A stretch of 64,000 bases of DNA from Streptococcus sp. S1 (GCF_034137685.1 NZ_CP139418.1:957001-1021000), one strand, 5' to 3'; counted from the stretch's first letter, positions 7,226 through 14,202 are shown. The notes: a model not told the origin generated them from the letters alone. Numbers and translations are program-made.

Positions 7226-7694
7226 CGTCCAATCTTAATTCAACAATTGCTTTGTGCTCTCTATTTCTGTCAAAGCCAAACTGTCCTTGCCAATACTTTT
7301 CTTGATAATCAAAATTTCTAAAAGCCTCTTCTGCCCATTCAAGACTAAAATCAATCAACTCTTTGTCTGGTGTAGCATAAATATCAAGATATTGTGTCTT
7401 AAAAAGATTATGCATATCCATTAAATGATCAATATAATCTCCGAACTGTGGATCCACAAACACAACACAATCTATATCGTTTGGATCAATCTTGTTTGAA
7501 CAAAAACTACCATCTAACCAGACACGCTTAATTTTAGAAGTATCTAGTTGATCCAAGAACGATTTAAAAGAATCGAAATTTCTTTTTCTTGTTCTCGAAT
7601 TTGGAAATGCTGTTACTAAAAATTCTTCAATTTCTAGTAAAGAACTTGACTCTATTATACCACCTTCTAGGTTCCCATGAGAATTAAATTGCAT
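7215..7694 (-). CDS. Nucleotidyltransferase-fold protein (DUF6932-like)
   Basis: This 159-residue protein carries the pattern LDGSFCSNKIDPNDIDCVVF near residues 60-80: a G-S pair followed by D-x-D, the metal-binding motif of polymerase-beta-type nucleotidyltransferases. The family resembled is the small DUF6932 group, which has not been assigned a reaction. Members of the wider superfamily include the MNT antitoxins that AMPylate toxins and several phage-defence enzymes. It is transcribed leftward and overlaps the following 299-residue gene by 11 bp. Its first codons overlap the stop of a fossil ImmA-like gene tail, showing that this cassette was joined to an older lysogeny region. Confidence 0.75.
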   Translation of the reverse strand: MQFNSHGNLEGGIIESSSLLEIEEFLVTAFPNSRTRKRNFDSFKSFLDQLDTSKIKRVWLDGSFCSNKIDPNDIDCVVFVDPQFGDYIDHLMDMHNLFKTQYLDIYATPDKELIDFSLEWAEEAFRNFDYQEKYWQGQFGFDRNREHKAIVELRLDGDE

Positions 7695-7770
7695 TATTTT
7701 TCTCCATGTCCTTCACTTCATTGATGAAAGACCTATATTCATCGATTACCATCGTTTCATTTGCGATGGT
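7684..7770 (-). pseudogene. Fossil C-terminus of an ImmA/IrrE-like protease
   Basis: The minus strand encodes about 28 codons, TIANETMVIDEYRSF..., ending at a TAA at 7684-7686. The same words occur at the C-terminus of the intact ImmA-like gene at 9028-9438 (TIANEAMVIEEYKVF). The rest of the gene is missing. It has no start of its own and directly abuts the repressor tail next to it. I read this as a recombination scar. Confidence 0.65.
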
Positions 7771-7772
7771 TT

Positions 7773-7913
7773 TTATTTTTCTTCCCTATACACATCTACG
7801 ACTTTACCGATGATCCTAAAGTCACTGTTTGAATCAATCGGTATATCTTTGTATCTCTTGTTAAAACTTCTTAAATATGCCTTGTCTTTTCTATTACCAA
7901 AGGAGCGCCGAAA
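7773..7913 (-). pseudogene. Fossil C-terminus of an S24/LexA-like phage repressor
   Basis: One minus-strand frame from 7913 to a stop at 7773-7775 reads FRRSFGNRKDKAYLRSF and then YKDIPIDSNSDFRIIGKVVD. This is the typical end of S24-peptidase CI/LexA-like repressors, including the final beta strand with the RIIGKVV motif. A TGA closes the frame immediately upstream, so the catalytic Ser/Lys part and the DNA-binding domain are gone. The active switch now is the ImmR/ImmA pair. This remnant shows the prophage or its ancestor once had a different repressor type. Confidence 0.6.
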
Positions 7914-7951
7914 TCAATGTTTATTGATGAATGCCAGCTGTCTATTAAGAA

Positions 7952-8908
7952 TTATAGGGCGAATTCACTGTATTTTTTAAGATATTCTTCTATTACGAAA
8001 AGATCTTCTGTCAGAAGGTTACTTTTAATAAAACTAAAGTCTCCTTCTGTAAGAAACATTTTTTTCTTCAAGCTTTTGATTTCTTTTTTTGCAAGCTCAA
8101 ATGCAGAATTATAATCATCTAAGTCGCACTCTTCTGCGATATTGCGGATAGTTGTAACAACATAACTATTAGTCATAGGTGGTATATAAACAGGACCTTG
8201 TATATACTCATAACTATTACTAAGCCCAGAACAATCAAATAACATTGTTTCGATAAAATATTTTAATGCTAACTTATAATCTTTCTTATCTAGAAAGAAG
8301 CAACCAAAAGCATGGCAGTCATTTCTAACAAGACCAAATAATTTAGAATTGATATTGTTATTGATCCGGTCGTTCAAAATTTTAATTTTAATAATGTCAT
8401 ATGAAAGGTAAGGGTCATTTTCAGAGTATTCCATATATTCAAATGCTGATATATATGGATCTTTGTGTGCTCTAATAAGACCTTCGTAATTAATTAAAAT
8501 CTGTTGCCCTGTATTCGTGGTACAAATCGATGATGGGATGCTATCTTCTAGCAGATCAAAATTATTCATAATTCTTTGTATGAGGTCATATTTTTTACCA
8601 CTAACTGGTAAAGACTTAACTTTTAAAATCTCTTTTAACTCTGCAACTTTAAGCTTAGATAAACTTTTTTCTGATTTTTGAAATGTCAGCAATCCTAGTC
8701 GGATTAATTTATTTCTATGAAGTTGAGGGTTGATTTTATATTCCTGTTCAAAATATGATGGGAAAAAATCCCCATTGTTTGTATCAATCCAATACAAAAG
8801 AACTATATCACCAATTTGTAGCGTATCATCTTCCCGTGTTATCTTATTAATTTCGGTAGCAGTAGCAGTTTGTTTGAAATGATCAAACATCTTCTTTATA
8901 AAACCCAT
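7952..8908 (-). CDS. SAP-domain protein, lysogeny region
   Basis: The protein has 318 residues. A SAP DNA-binding motif is visible at about residues 83-118 (LSKLKVAELKEILKVKSLPVSGKKYDLIQRI), giving the helix-extended loop-helix pattern found in nucleic-acid-binding proteins. The remainder is alpha-helical and not assigned to a family by eye. There are no membrane segments. It lies between the ImmA gene and the fossil repressor tail and reads with the lysogeny genes, so it is probably a lysogenic-conversion gene. A role in chromatin binding, exclusion of other phages or repression is possible but not shown. Confidence 0.65.
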   Translation of the reverse strand: MGFIKKMFDHFKQTATATEINKITREDDTLQIGDIVLLYWIDTNNGDFFPSYFEQEYKINPQLHRNKLIRLGLLTFQKSEKSLSKLKVAELKEILKVKSLPVSGKKYDLIQRIMNNFDLLEDSIPSSICTTNTGQQILINYEGLIRAHKDPYISAFEYMEYSENDPYLSYDIIKIKILNDRINNNINSKLFGLVRNDCHAFGCFFLDKKDYKLALKYFIETMLFDCSGLSNSYEYIQGPVYIPPMTNSYVVTTIRNIAEECDLDDYNSAFELAKKEIKSLKKKMFLTEGDFSFIKSNLLTEDLFVIEEYLKKYSEFAL

Positions 8909-9027
8909 TTATTATTCTTTCATTAACAATATCACTTATTCATGTTCAAGGATCCAACTAACATTGTTCATAACTTCTCTATTTGGAAGTGGTTCTAGCT
9001 TTTAGACTTTTTGAAAGGCTTGGCTTT

Positions 9028-9438
9028 CTAACTCCTATTTTCATAAAAATAACCCTTTTCTTCCGCAAATACCTTGTATTCTTCTATCACCATTGCTTCA
9101 TTCGCAATGGTTTTCAAATTATATCGCTCCATGAAATGAACATAATTAAATTCGGACACGTCATCCATAGTTTTCAATTCTTCTCCTAATAGATGATGAA
9201 TCATGCTACGATCAGCTTGAAGTTCACACAACTCCCTATTAATCTCATACTGGACGGGTGTATGTTCTTTATGGCCCAATTCATGTAGGGCTACTTGTTT
9301 TTGATCTTGCTCCGATAGATTGATATCAATAGCAAGGACTTTTAATGCCGGATTGAAGAAGCCAGGGCTGTGCCATTCGCTCCCGTCAAAGTAGCATAGA
9401 TTTACACCCTCTTGGGCGCAAAGCTCTTTTACAGTCAT
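9028..9438 (-). CDS. ImmA/IrrE-family metallopeptidase (anti-repressor protease)
   Basis: This 136-residue protein contains the zinc motif HELGHKEH (HExxH) near residue 52. It has the size and layout of the ImmA/IrrE (DUF955) family. In ICEBs1 and many Gram-positive phages such proteases cleave the adjacent HTH repressor and cause induction. It is the next leftward gene after the repressor and starts 10 nt past its stop, so the two form an operon. A duplicated fossil of its C-terminus lies at 7684-7770. Confidence 0.9.
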   Translation of the reverse strand: MTVKELCAQEGVNLCYFDGSEWHSPGFFNPALKVLAIDINLSEQDQKQVALHELGHKEHTPVQYEINRELCELQADRSMIHHLLGEELKTMDDVSEFNYVHFMERYNLKTIANEAMVIEEYKVFAEEKGYFYENRS

Positions 9439-9448
9439 AAGTGCACCT

Positions 9449-9799
9449 CTATTTATTTTTTAAGTGTGCCTCCAAGACCGCTGTAATAAAATCAATATCT
9501 TCTTCAGTAAGTGGTTTACCATCGAACAACATAGATTGCGCAGCAATGTCTCGAAGGTCAAGCGGTGCAGAAGCATCACCGCCTGTTGTAATTTTGGGAT
9601 TATCTGTGCGTCCCAATAGGTAGTCGGTGGACACGTTGAAATAGTCGGCTATTTTTGCGATATGTTCAGCTGAAGGAGTCTTTTTATTCTTAAGACTATA
9701 AATGTAATTTTTTCCTAAACCGACTCTTTCTTCCAAAGTATTTAGAGAAATCCCTTGTTTTTTAGCTAATATTTTAATTTTTTCGAATGTCTCAAACAT
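9449..9799 (-). CDS. XRE-family phage repressor (ImmR type)
   Basis: The 116-residue protein begins with a Cro/C1-type helix-turn-helix (residues 5-60, ISLNTLEERVGLGKNYIYSLKN and then the YFNVSTDYLLG motif). A short C-terminal segment follows (PLTEEDIDFITAVLEAHL), probably for dimerisation. No S24 peptidase domain is present, which fits the ImmR class controlled by a separate ImmA protease. It is divergent from the early genes and faces a region of repeated operators. It should keep the lytic promoter off in the lysogen. Confidence 0.88.
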   Translation of the reverse strand: MFETFEKIKILAKKQGISLNTLEERVGLGKNYIYSLKNKKTPSAEHIAKIADYFNVSTDYLLGRTDNPKITTGGDASAPLDLRDIAAQSMLFDGKPLTEEDIDFITAVLEAHLKNK

Positions 9800-9848
9800 T
9801 GATTTATCAACCTTTCTGAAGCATTACAAAAAAATATTTTATTTTTTC

Positions 9849-10062
9849 ATCTAAAATACTTGACATTTATTAGATGAACGACTAAAATAGTATTTGTAAT
9901 TAAGAAACAACTAAAAAAACAACTAAGAAATAAATCATAAAAATGTTTTGGCGAACGGTATTTATAGATTTATCATTGTTTTTATTATGCCTTTATTTTA
10001 GACAAACATCTAAAATAAGTCAAGCGAAAAGATAAAAAATAGTTAAAAGTTTTAGTTGTTTC
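9849..10062. promoter_or_regulatory. Lysis-lysogeny switch region with repeated operators
   Basis: The 299-bp gap between the repressor and the first rightward gene holds several symmetric sites. CATCTAA/TTAGATG at 9849-9855 and 9870-9876 flank the -35 of the rightward promoter. A perfect palindrome TATTTTAGA-6-TCTAAAATA lies at 9994-10017. GAAACAACTAAAA at 9904-9916 is repeated inverted at 10050-10062. Two motif families, CTAAAAT and AACAACTAA, suggest binding by two regulators such as the ImmR-like repressor and a Cro-like protein. Binding itself is inferred. Confidence 0.6.
9860..9888 (+). promoter_or_regulatory. Early rightward promoter
   Basis: TTGACA at 9860-9865 and TAAAAT at 9883-9888 are 17 nt apart, close to consensus. 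The inverted CATCTAA/TTAGATG pair overlaps the -35 region, as expected of a repressed early promoter. Confidence 0.7.
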
Positions 10063-10098
10063 TTCTTTACAAATTTGTAAAAAAGGAGGAGCGCAATC

Positions 10099-10281
10099 GT
10101 GAAAATAGGTGGGATTTCAACGATAGACTCAGAAATTTCTTTCGGAATATGCGATATCCAAGAAGTTCCTGAAGAAATAAAAAAACTTTTCCCCGATCAG
10201 AACCTAGTAAAGGTTACCGAAAAAGGGAAAAGCTACATCCTGAACACAGACTATATCGTTTTACTTTTTACGAGTCTGTGA
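10099..10281 (+). CDS. Small hypothetical protein, first rightward gene
   Basis: This 60-residue frame starts with GTG and has a strong AAGGAGGAG ribosome binding site. The family is not recognised. The sequence contains no membrane segment or HTH; it is slightly acidic, with a short hydrophobic C-terminal stretch (YIVLLFTSL). The last 21 bp overlap the 3' end of the basic microprotein gene on the other strand. Confidence 0.5.
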   Translation: MKIGGISTIDSEISFGICDIQEVPEEIKKLFPDQNLVKVTEKGKSYILNTDYIVLLFTSL

Positions 10282-10392
10282 AAGTGCCGAGCCAGCGATA
10301 GACTTTGTTCGAGCAGAAGAACGCCCGTCACGAAGAGCTTTACTTGCTTTGGTGGCGACTTTAGCAGAGGTTTGCTTAGTATTTCTTGCCAT
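10261..10392 (-). CDS. 43-residue basic Ala/Ser/Lys/Arg-rich microprotein
   Basis: From ATG at 10390-10392 to TAA at 10261-10263 the minus strand encodes MARNTKQTSAKVATKASKAL followed by RDGRSSARTK and SIAGSALSQTRKK. AAAGGAG lies 8 nt upstream. Related tiny proteins with the ASKxLRDGRSS and AGSALSQ words occur in plasmids, islands and phages of Gram-positive bacteria, without known function. The composition is histone-like and suggests nucleic-acid binding. A consensus promoter (10478-10506) drives it leftward against the early operon. Confidence 0.75.
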   Translation of the reverse strand: MARNTKQTSAKVATKASKALRDGRSSARTKSIAGSALSQTRKK

Positions 10393-10477
10393 AAACAATT
10401 CTCCTTTCTTAATTATTTGACTTGTTATTTTCATAAGGAGTTAGAAAGGTCTTATCAAAACGTTTTAGTCAAAATAT

Positions 10478-10506
10478 ATTATAGCTTAAATGCTTTTATT
10501 TGTCAA
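10478..10506 (-). promoter_or_regulatory. Consensus promoter of the microprotein gene
   Basis: On the minus strand TTGACA (10506-10501) and TATAAT (10483-10478) are separated by exactly 17 nt, a perfect sigma-A promoter. The start point would be about 80 nt before the ATG at 10392. It points against the early operon. Confidence 0.85.
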
Positions 10507-10529
10507 TATGTTGTACAGGAAAGGGGTAA

Positions 10530-10553
10530 ATATATTGTTAAAACACAATATAT
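10530..10553. promoter_or_regulatory. Palindromic operator in front of the Cro-like gene
   Basis: ATATATTGT and ACAATATAT form a perfect 9-bp inverted repeat with a 6-bp centre, ending 10 bp before the ATG at 10564. A TATAGT hexamer at 10551-10556 overlaps its right arm, so binding would block that promoter. Confidence 0.55.
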
Positions 10554-10563
10554 AGTATTTTGA

Positions 10564-10749
10564 ATGTGGGATAAAATTGAACATCAATTAAAACTAAGAG
10601 ACTGGTCTATGTATAGATTGGCCAAAGAATCAGGAATCCATCAATCGAATTTTTCTAACCTAAAGGCTGGAAGATTGAAAGAGATGTCGTGGACGAATAT
10701 GTGCAAAATTGCTGATGCACTGAAAGTCAGCTTGGACGAGTTTAGATAG
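10564..10749 (+). CDS. Cro-like HTH regulator
   Basis: A 61-residue single-domain XRE protein with the HTH MYRLAKESGIHQSNFSNLKAG and the second conserved part MCKIADALKVSLDEF. Size and position suit a Cro or Cro-like regulator. There is no ribosome binding site before the ATG; the -10-like TATAGT ends 7 nt upstream, so the mRNA may be leaderless. The operator at 10530-10553 is likely its own or the repressor's target. Confidence 0.8.
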   Translation: MWDKIEHQLKLRDWSMYRLAKESGIHQSNFSNLKAGRLKEMSWTNMCKIADALKVSLDEFR

Positions 10750-10764
10750 AAAGGAGGATTTTAT

Positions 10765-10956
10765 ATGCCGGATATCGCAAACGGTCGTGAAAAGGTTAAT
10801 GCTTTTTTGAAAGAGAAAGGCATTAAAAAATCAACTCTAGCGGTCGCTTATGGTTTTAAACGACAGGAAGTTACCAATATTTTAAGTGGAACAACAAAAG
10901 GTCCACGAGCGAACAGTTTCATTCTTCAGGTTATTGAAGATTATGGGATTGAGTAG
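10765..10956 (+). CDS. Small HTH protein
   Basis: This 63-residue protein has a helix-turn-helix like those of phage Cro/C1 regulators (KSTLAVAYGFKRQEVTNILSG). AAAGGAGGA lies 8 nt before the ATG. It follows the Cro-like gene by 15 nt in the same transcript. Its target is unknown; it may act on early or replication genes. Confidence 0.7.
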   Translation: MPDIANGREKVNAFLKEKGIKKSTLAVAYGFKRQEVTNILSGTTKGPRANSFILQVIEDYGIE

Positions 10957-10976
10957 GAAAGATTTGAGGAGTAGAT

Positions 10977-11117
10977 ATGGAAGAACTTACAATCCGTGAG
11001 GATAAAGTGTCCTTGAACGGCCAAGAATTAAAAACTCTTATAGGATTTGAAATAAAAAATACAACCGAGAACGGCTATGCAGAAGTGAAATTAACTTTAC
11101 TTGCTAAATTGACCTGA
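10977..11117 (+). CDS. Small hypothetical phage protein (46 aa)
   Basis: ATG at 10977, TGA at 11115-11117, with GAGGAG 7 nt upstream. The product starts MEELTIREDKVSLNGQELKT and looks like a small beta-rich protein. The pattern VSLNGxELKTLIGFEI... resembles small conserved proteins of streptococcal phages, but I cannot name the family. Confidence 0.6.
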   Translation: MEELTIREDKVSLNGQELKTLIGFEIKNTTENGYAEVKLTLLAKLT

Positions 11118-11181
11118 TATTAGATTTGAAATAACCTGGCTTTTTATTAATTATTATACCAAATTAGAAAGGAATTAAAGA

Positions 11182-12090
11182 GTGAACGAAATAACTTTAT
11201 CAAATAATCTATCTCAGATAGAACTTGAAATCAGCCACCACAAACAAATTGCTGGTCAGTCAATTTGGGAAATTGGTAGGCGATTAAATCATGTAAAGGA
11301 GAACGATCTTGCTCACGGTGAATTCATGGATTGGTACCTCGGTCTCGGTATTGATAAGGATTTCGCCAGTAAATCAATGAAAATTGCTAAAGAACTTCCA
11401 AATTTCGAAACGTTTCGAAATTTAGGAACAACAGCACTTCATCTGATCGCAACTCTTCCAGAAGAGGAAAAACAGGAGCAGATCCAGCGTATCGAAGATG
11501 GTGACACCCCAACTGTACGAGAGCTGAAAGAAGTCAAAAACAAACTCAAACTAAGCCAACAAGCGAATGAGCTTCTAAAGGGCGAGAATGAGGCTCTAAA
11601 GGCTTCTAAAGTTGAGGTGAGGGAAACAATCAAGGAAGTTGTTCCAGACGATTACAGTGCCACACGGGAGCTAAATAAGCGATTGTTAGTGAAGAACAAG
11701 GAACTGTCCGACAGCATGAAGGCTATGGAAGAGCGTTCTGAGTTCATCAGTAACAAACTAAACGAGATGATGGCCCAGCGTGCAGAGGCTGACAAAAAAT
11801 CTGCTCAATACGATGAACTGACACGAGCGATTGAAGAATCGCAAGGACAACTGAACAGCGTACAGAAGCAGATCTCGGCTTATAAGAACATAACAAGCCT
11901 TTTACAAAAAGGGAATGACTTCTTGGCAAGCATGGGCGGTCTAATCTATGCAGACGAAAAGAATGTCTTAAAAGCAGATGGAATCGTCCGAGACGAATTT
12001 GACAGTTTTATCAGTCGAGGGTTGAGATTCTTCAACGATCTGAACGACATTCGTAAAGAAAATAACATTTTAGAAGGAGAATTTGAATAA
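11182..12090 (+). CDS. DUF3102-like phage protein with long coiled coil
   Basis: The 302-residue product starts at GTG 11182, with AGAAAGGAA about 9 nt upstream. Residues 10-110 (IWEIGRRLNHVKENDLAHGEFMDW and following) match the DUF3102 pattern, a domain found in phage and plasmid early proteins. Residues 115-240 form a coiled coil rich in K, E, N and Q. It overlaps the following gene by one base. A role in replication or partition regulation is likely for the family but unproven. Confidence 0.75.
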   Translation: MNEITLSNNLSQIELEISHHKQIAGQSIWEIGRRLNHVKENDLAHGEFMDWYLGLGIDKDFASKSMKIAKELPNFETFRNLGTTALHLIATLPEEEKQEQIQRIEDGDTPTVRELKEVKNKLKLSQQANELLKGENEALKASKVEVRETIKEVVPDDYSATRELNKRLLVKNKELSDSMKAMEERSEFISNKLNEMMAQRAEADKKSAQYDELTRAIEESQGQLNSVQKQISAYKNITSLLQKGNDFLASMGGLIYADEKNVLKADGIVRDEFDSFISRGLRFFNDLNDIRKENNILEGEFE

Positions 12091-12512
12091 TGAACGAAAT
12101 CGCTATGGCACAAACAGAATTAACAGTAGAAGATACAATGATCCACGCTTTGCAGGAGTTGAAAAAGCTGAAAGAAGGTCAATCCGTTCTATCAGCAGAT
12201 GTGGATTATTTAAAAAATGAGCAACCAGTAAATCCATCCATTTGCTTGGCGCTTGAAAAGATGCGAAAACAAAAAGTAGTTGAATTACTTGGCGGTAAAG
12301 ACAGTCAAGCGTACAAAGATCGCAAGTTTGCGCAGTCGGTATTCTCTCAGGCAGCTAAAGACTTCAAAGAATACTTCCGAATCCCACGCTATGACTTGCT
12401 GAAACGCAAAGATGAAGAACAAGCATTTGACTATTGGGGAAGCTGGGAACCATCAGCCAACACTAAATTGGAAATCAAAAACCGCAATGGCCAAATGAGT
12501 TTAGTTGGTTGA
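12090..12512 (+). CDS. ORF6C-domain protein (antirepressor C-terminal domain)
   Basis: Of 140 residues, the last 90 (KQKVVELLGGKDSQAYKD..., FKEYFRIPRYDLL..., DYWGSW.P) match the ORF6C domain that usually forms the C-terminal half of phage antirepressors joined to a BRO-N or AntA domain. Here the domain stands alone after a short helical N-terminus. It follows the DUF3102-like gene with overlapping stop and start codons. Confidence 0.75.
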   Translation: MNEIAMAQTELTVEDTMIHALQELKKLKEGQSVLSADVDYLKNEQPVNPSICLALEKMRKQKVVELLGGKDSQAYKDRKFAQSVFSQAAKDFKEYFRIPRYDLLKRKDEEQAFDYWGSWEPSANTKLEIKNRNGQMSLVG

Positions 12513-12602
12513 AATGGCCAGAAAAATAAAAAAGCACTTTTCGAAAAAAGCGCTCAAATAAATTAACTAAATTAATTATAACACAGAATAGAGAGATAGA
12601 CA

Positions 12603-12848
12603 ATGATTGAAGAATTGATAAAAGAACAAATCAGAGAAATTTATCTCGAAGCGAAAGAACAAGCTAAAAAGGAATTGCTACCAGTGAACCAAGCAGAGCT
12701 ACAGGAAATATTTGGCTTTAGCAATGAATACTTGAAGCGTTTAAAACGCAAGGGCTTGAAATTTCGCAAGCAAGGAAAGTACATCATGTATGACTTAAAC
12801 GATGTACACGAGATTTTAGAACTAGAGAAGGAGATACAACATGTATAA
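12603..12848 (+). CDS. Small phage DNA-binding protein (excisionase-like HTH)
   Basis: The 81-residue protein has a helical N-terminus followed by AELQEIFGFSNEYLKRLKRKGLKFRKQGKYIMYDLNDV, the winged-helix pattern of DUF771/excisionase-like phage proteins. It could be an Xis or an early regulator. Its 3' end overlaps the next gene by 8 bp. There is no strong ribosome binding site; AGAGATAGACA precedes the ATG. Confidence 0.65.
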   Translation: MIEELIKEQIREIYLEAKEQAKKELLPVNQAELQEIFGFSNEYLKRLKRKGLKFRKQGKYIMYDLNDVHEILELEKEIQHV

Positions 12849-13095
12849 CGAATTATTAGGAACAATGGCAGTTGCAGGAGTATTCTTCACAGCAGGCTTT
12901 GCTGGTGCGGTATGGGACTTTAAACAAGCTCAACGTAAAAAGGCCCGCAAAGCCAAACAAGATGCAATCATGAGACAGTACGAGGAAGACTTGCAAGAGA
13001 AATTTAACGAGGGTTACCGAGCATCATTTGTAGATCTTGCGGAAGCACGGAAGCACTCACATTCAGACAATGATTGGGGTATGCAGGAGGTATAG
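12841..13095 (+). CDS. Small single-span membrane protein
   Basis: 84 residues with one hydrophobic segment (LLGTMAVAGVFFTAGFAGAVW) followed by a highly charged cytoplasmic tail with coiled-coil character. GAAGGAGAT lies 5 nt upstream, inside the previous gene. Its function is unknown. Confidence 0.6.
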   Translation: MYNELLGTMAVAGVFFTAGFAGAVWDFKQAQRKKARKAKQDAIMRQYEEDLQEKFNEGYRASFVDLAEARKHSHSDNDWGMQEV

Positions 13096-13977
13096 ATGGC
13101 AGCAAATAGACGGTATTACTGGTTACAACTCAAAGAAGACTTCTTCAAATCAAAGGAAATGAAGCTGATGCGGAAATTGCCTGGGGGCGAAGAGTTGACC
13201 ATTATTTATCTGAAAATCATGCTGGCCAGTCTACCAGACGAAGGGAAAATCTATTTCGAGGGTTTAGCTGAAGATTTAGCTGAAGAACTAGCGTTACTGA
13301 TTGATGAAGATACTGAAGCAGTCAGAATGGCGCTCATGTTTTTATCAAAAAAAAATCTACTGACTACAAACGATAATTATCAATTCACTTTGGAGCAAGT
13401 TCCGGAGATGATAGGTAGCGAAACAGCAAGCACCCGTAGGTCTCGCAAGTATCGGGAGGGTCAAAAAGCGTTGCAATGCAACACCGATGCAACAAAACGC
13501 AACGGAGATATAGAGATAGATATAGATATAGAGAAAGATATAGAGCTAGACCTAGACCAAGAACAAAAAAATGCTGTTGGTGGTGAAAATTTAGTTTTTA
13601 AAAAATTAAAGGAAGCCTTTGGAGAAATGAGTGTGAATGGCACTATGGTCGAAGAGGTTGAAAGACTACTTAAACAGTACGGACAAGAACTTGTGGTTTT
13701 AGCTTTAAACGAAACGATCCTAAATGCAGGTAAGTCTCTTAGATATACTATGTCAATTCTCCAGCGCTGGGACGGACAAGGATTGAGAACGGCTGAACAG
13801 ATTAGGTTAGCTGACGAAGAGTACGAACGGAAGAAGTCCAACAAAACTCAAAGTGATCCTTACGGAAATATTCCTTCTTGGTCCAATTTAAGGCCAGAGA
13901 ATCAGAAAGAGCCAGAACCCGAAATGTCTGACGAAGAATATGAAAGACGGTTGAAGGAGTTTTTAGCCAGTGAATAA
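13096..13977 (+). CDS. Phage replisome organiser (N-terminal RepO-like, C-terminal DnaD-like)
   Basis: This 293-residue protein opens with the phage replisome organiser N-terminal winged-helix domain (RYYWLQLKEDFFKSKEMKLMRKLPGG). It has a C-terminal DnaD/DnaB-II-like part (LLKQYGQELVVLALNETILNAGKSLRYTMSILQRWDGQGLRT). The linker holds an acidic IEIDIDIEKDIELDLD repeat encoded by short AT-rich DNA repeats. In related siphoviruses this protein binds the origin within its own gene and recruits the host helicase loader. It follows the membrane protein gene directly and has a GGAGG site 6 nt before the ATG. Confidence 0.88.
   Translation: MAANRRYYWLQLKEDFFKSKEMKLMRKLPGGEELTIIYLKIMLASLPDEGKIYFEGLAEDLAEELALLIDEDTEAVRMALMFLSKKNLLTTNDNYQFTLEQVPEMIGSETASTRRSRKYREGQKALQCNTDATKRNGDIEIDIDIEKDIELDLDQEQKNAVGGENLVFKKLKEAFGEMSVNGTMVEEVERLLKQYGQELVVLALNETILNAGKSLRYTMSILQRWDGQGLRTAEQIRLADEEYERKKSNKTQSDPYGNIPSWSNLRPENQKEPEPEMSDEEYERRLKEFLASE
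13503..13547. repeat. AT-rich short repeats inside the replisome gene, candidate origin
   Basis: About 45 bp consist of imperfect repeats of GATATAGA (for example at 13506-13513 and 13518-13525). They encode the linker of the replisome organiser. Repeats inside the organiser gene act as replication origin in several lactococcal and Bacillus siphoviruses; here that is inference. Confidence 0.5.
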
Positions 13978-14200
13978 GATTGATTTTAAGAAAGTTAAAA
14001 CTGATAGCAACTTATTTCGTGAGTTTAAACGGTACATGCAAGAATACTTTAATACACAGATCACCAAAGAACAGTTTTTAAACTTTGTTGATTTGTGCGA
14101 GAAGGAAAAATTCTTTCTCAACCCGTTTCAGATGTGCGCATGGGTTTTAAATAAACCAGTAGAAGTCATAGAAGACAGATGGTATCAGAAGAAGGATTAA
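13970..14200 (+). CDS. Small hypothetical early protein
   Basis: 76 residues from a GTG start that overlaps the end of the replisome gene by 8 bp, with GAAGGAG 9 nt upstream. The sequence is helical and aromatic (FREFKRYMQEYFN, NPFQMCAWVLNKP). Its place behind the organiser could fit a helicase-loader accessory, but I recognise no family. Confidence 0.55.
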   Translation: MNKIDFKKVKTDSNLFREFKRYMQEYFNTQITKEQFLNFVDLCEKEKFFLNPFQMCAWVLNKPVEVIEDRWYQKKD

Positions 14201-14202
14201 AA

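Noticed and set aside
10372..10563. 63-codon plus-strand frame before the Cro-like gene
   Set aside because: It overlaps the start of the basic microprotein, its promoter and the operator, has no ribosome binding site and no protein-like composition.
13503..13547. Short repeats as a CRISPR array
   Set aside because: Units are only about 8 bp, without spacers, and lie inside an open coding sequence. No CRISPR array was found anywhere in the window.
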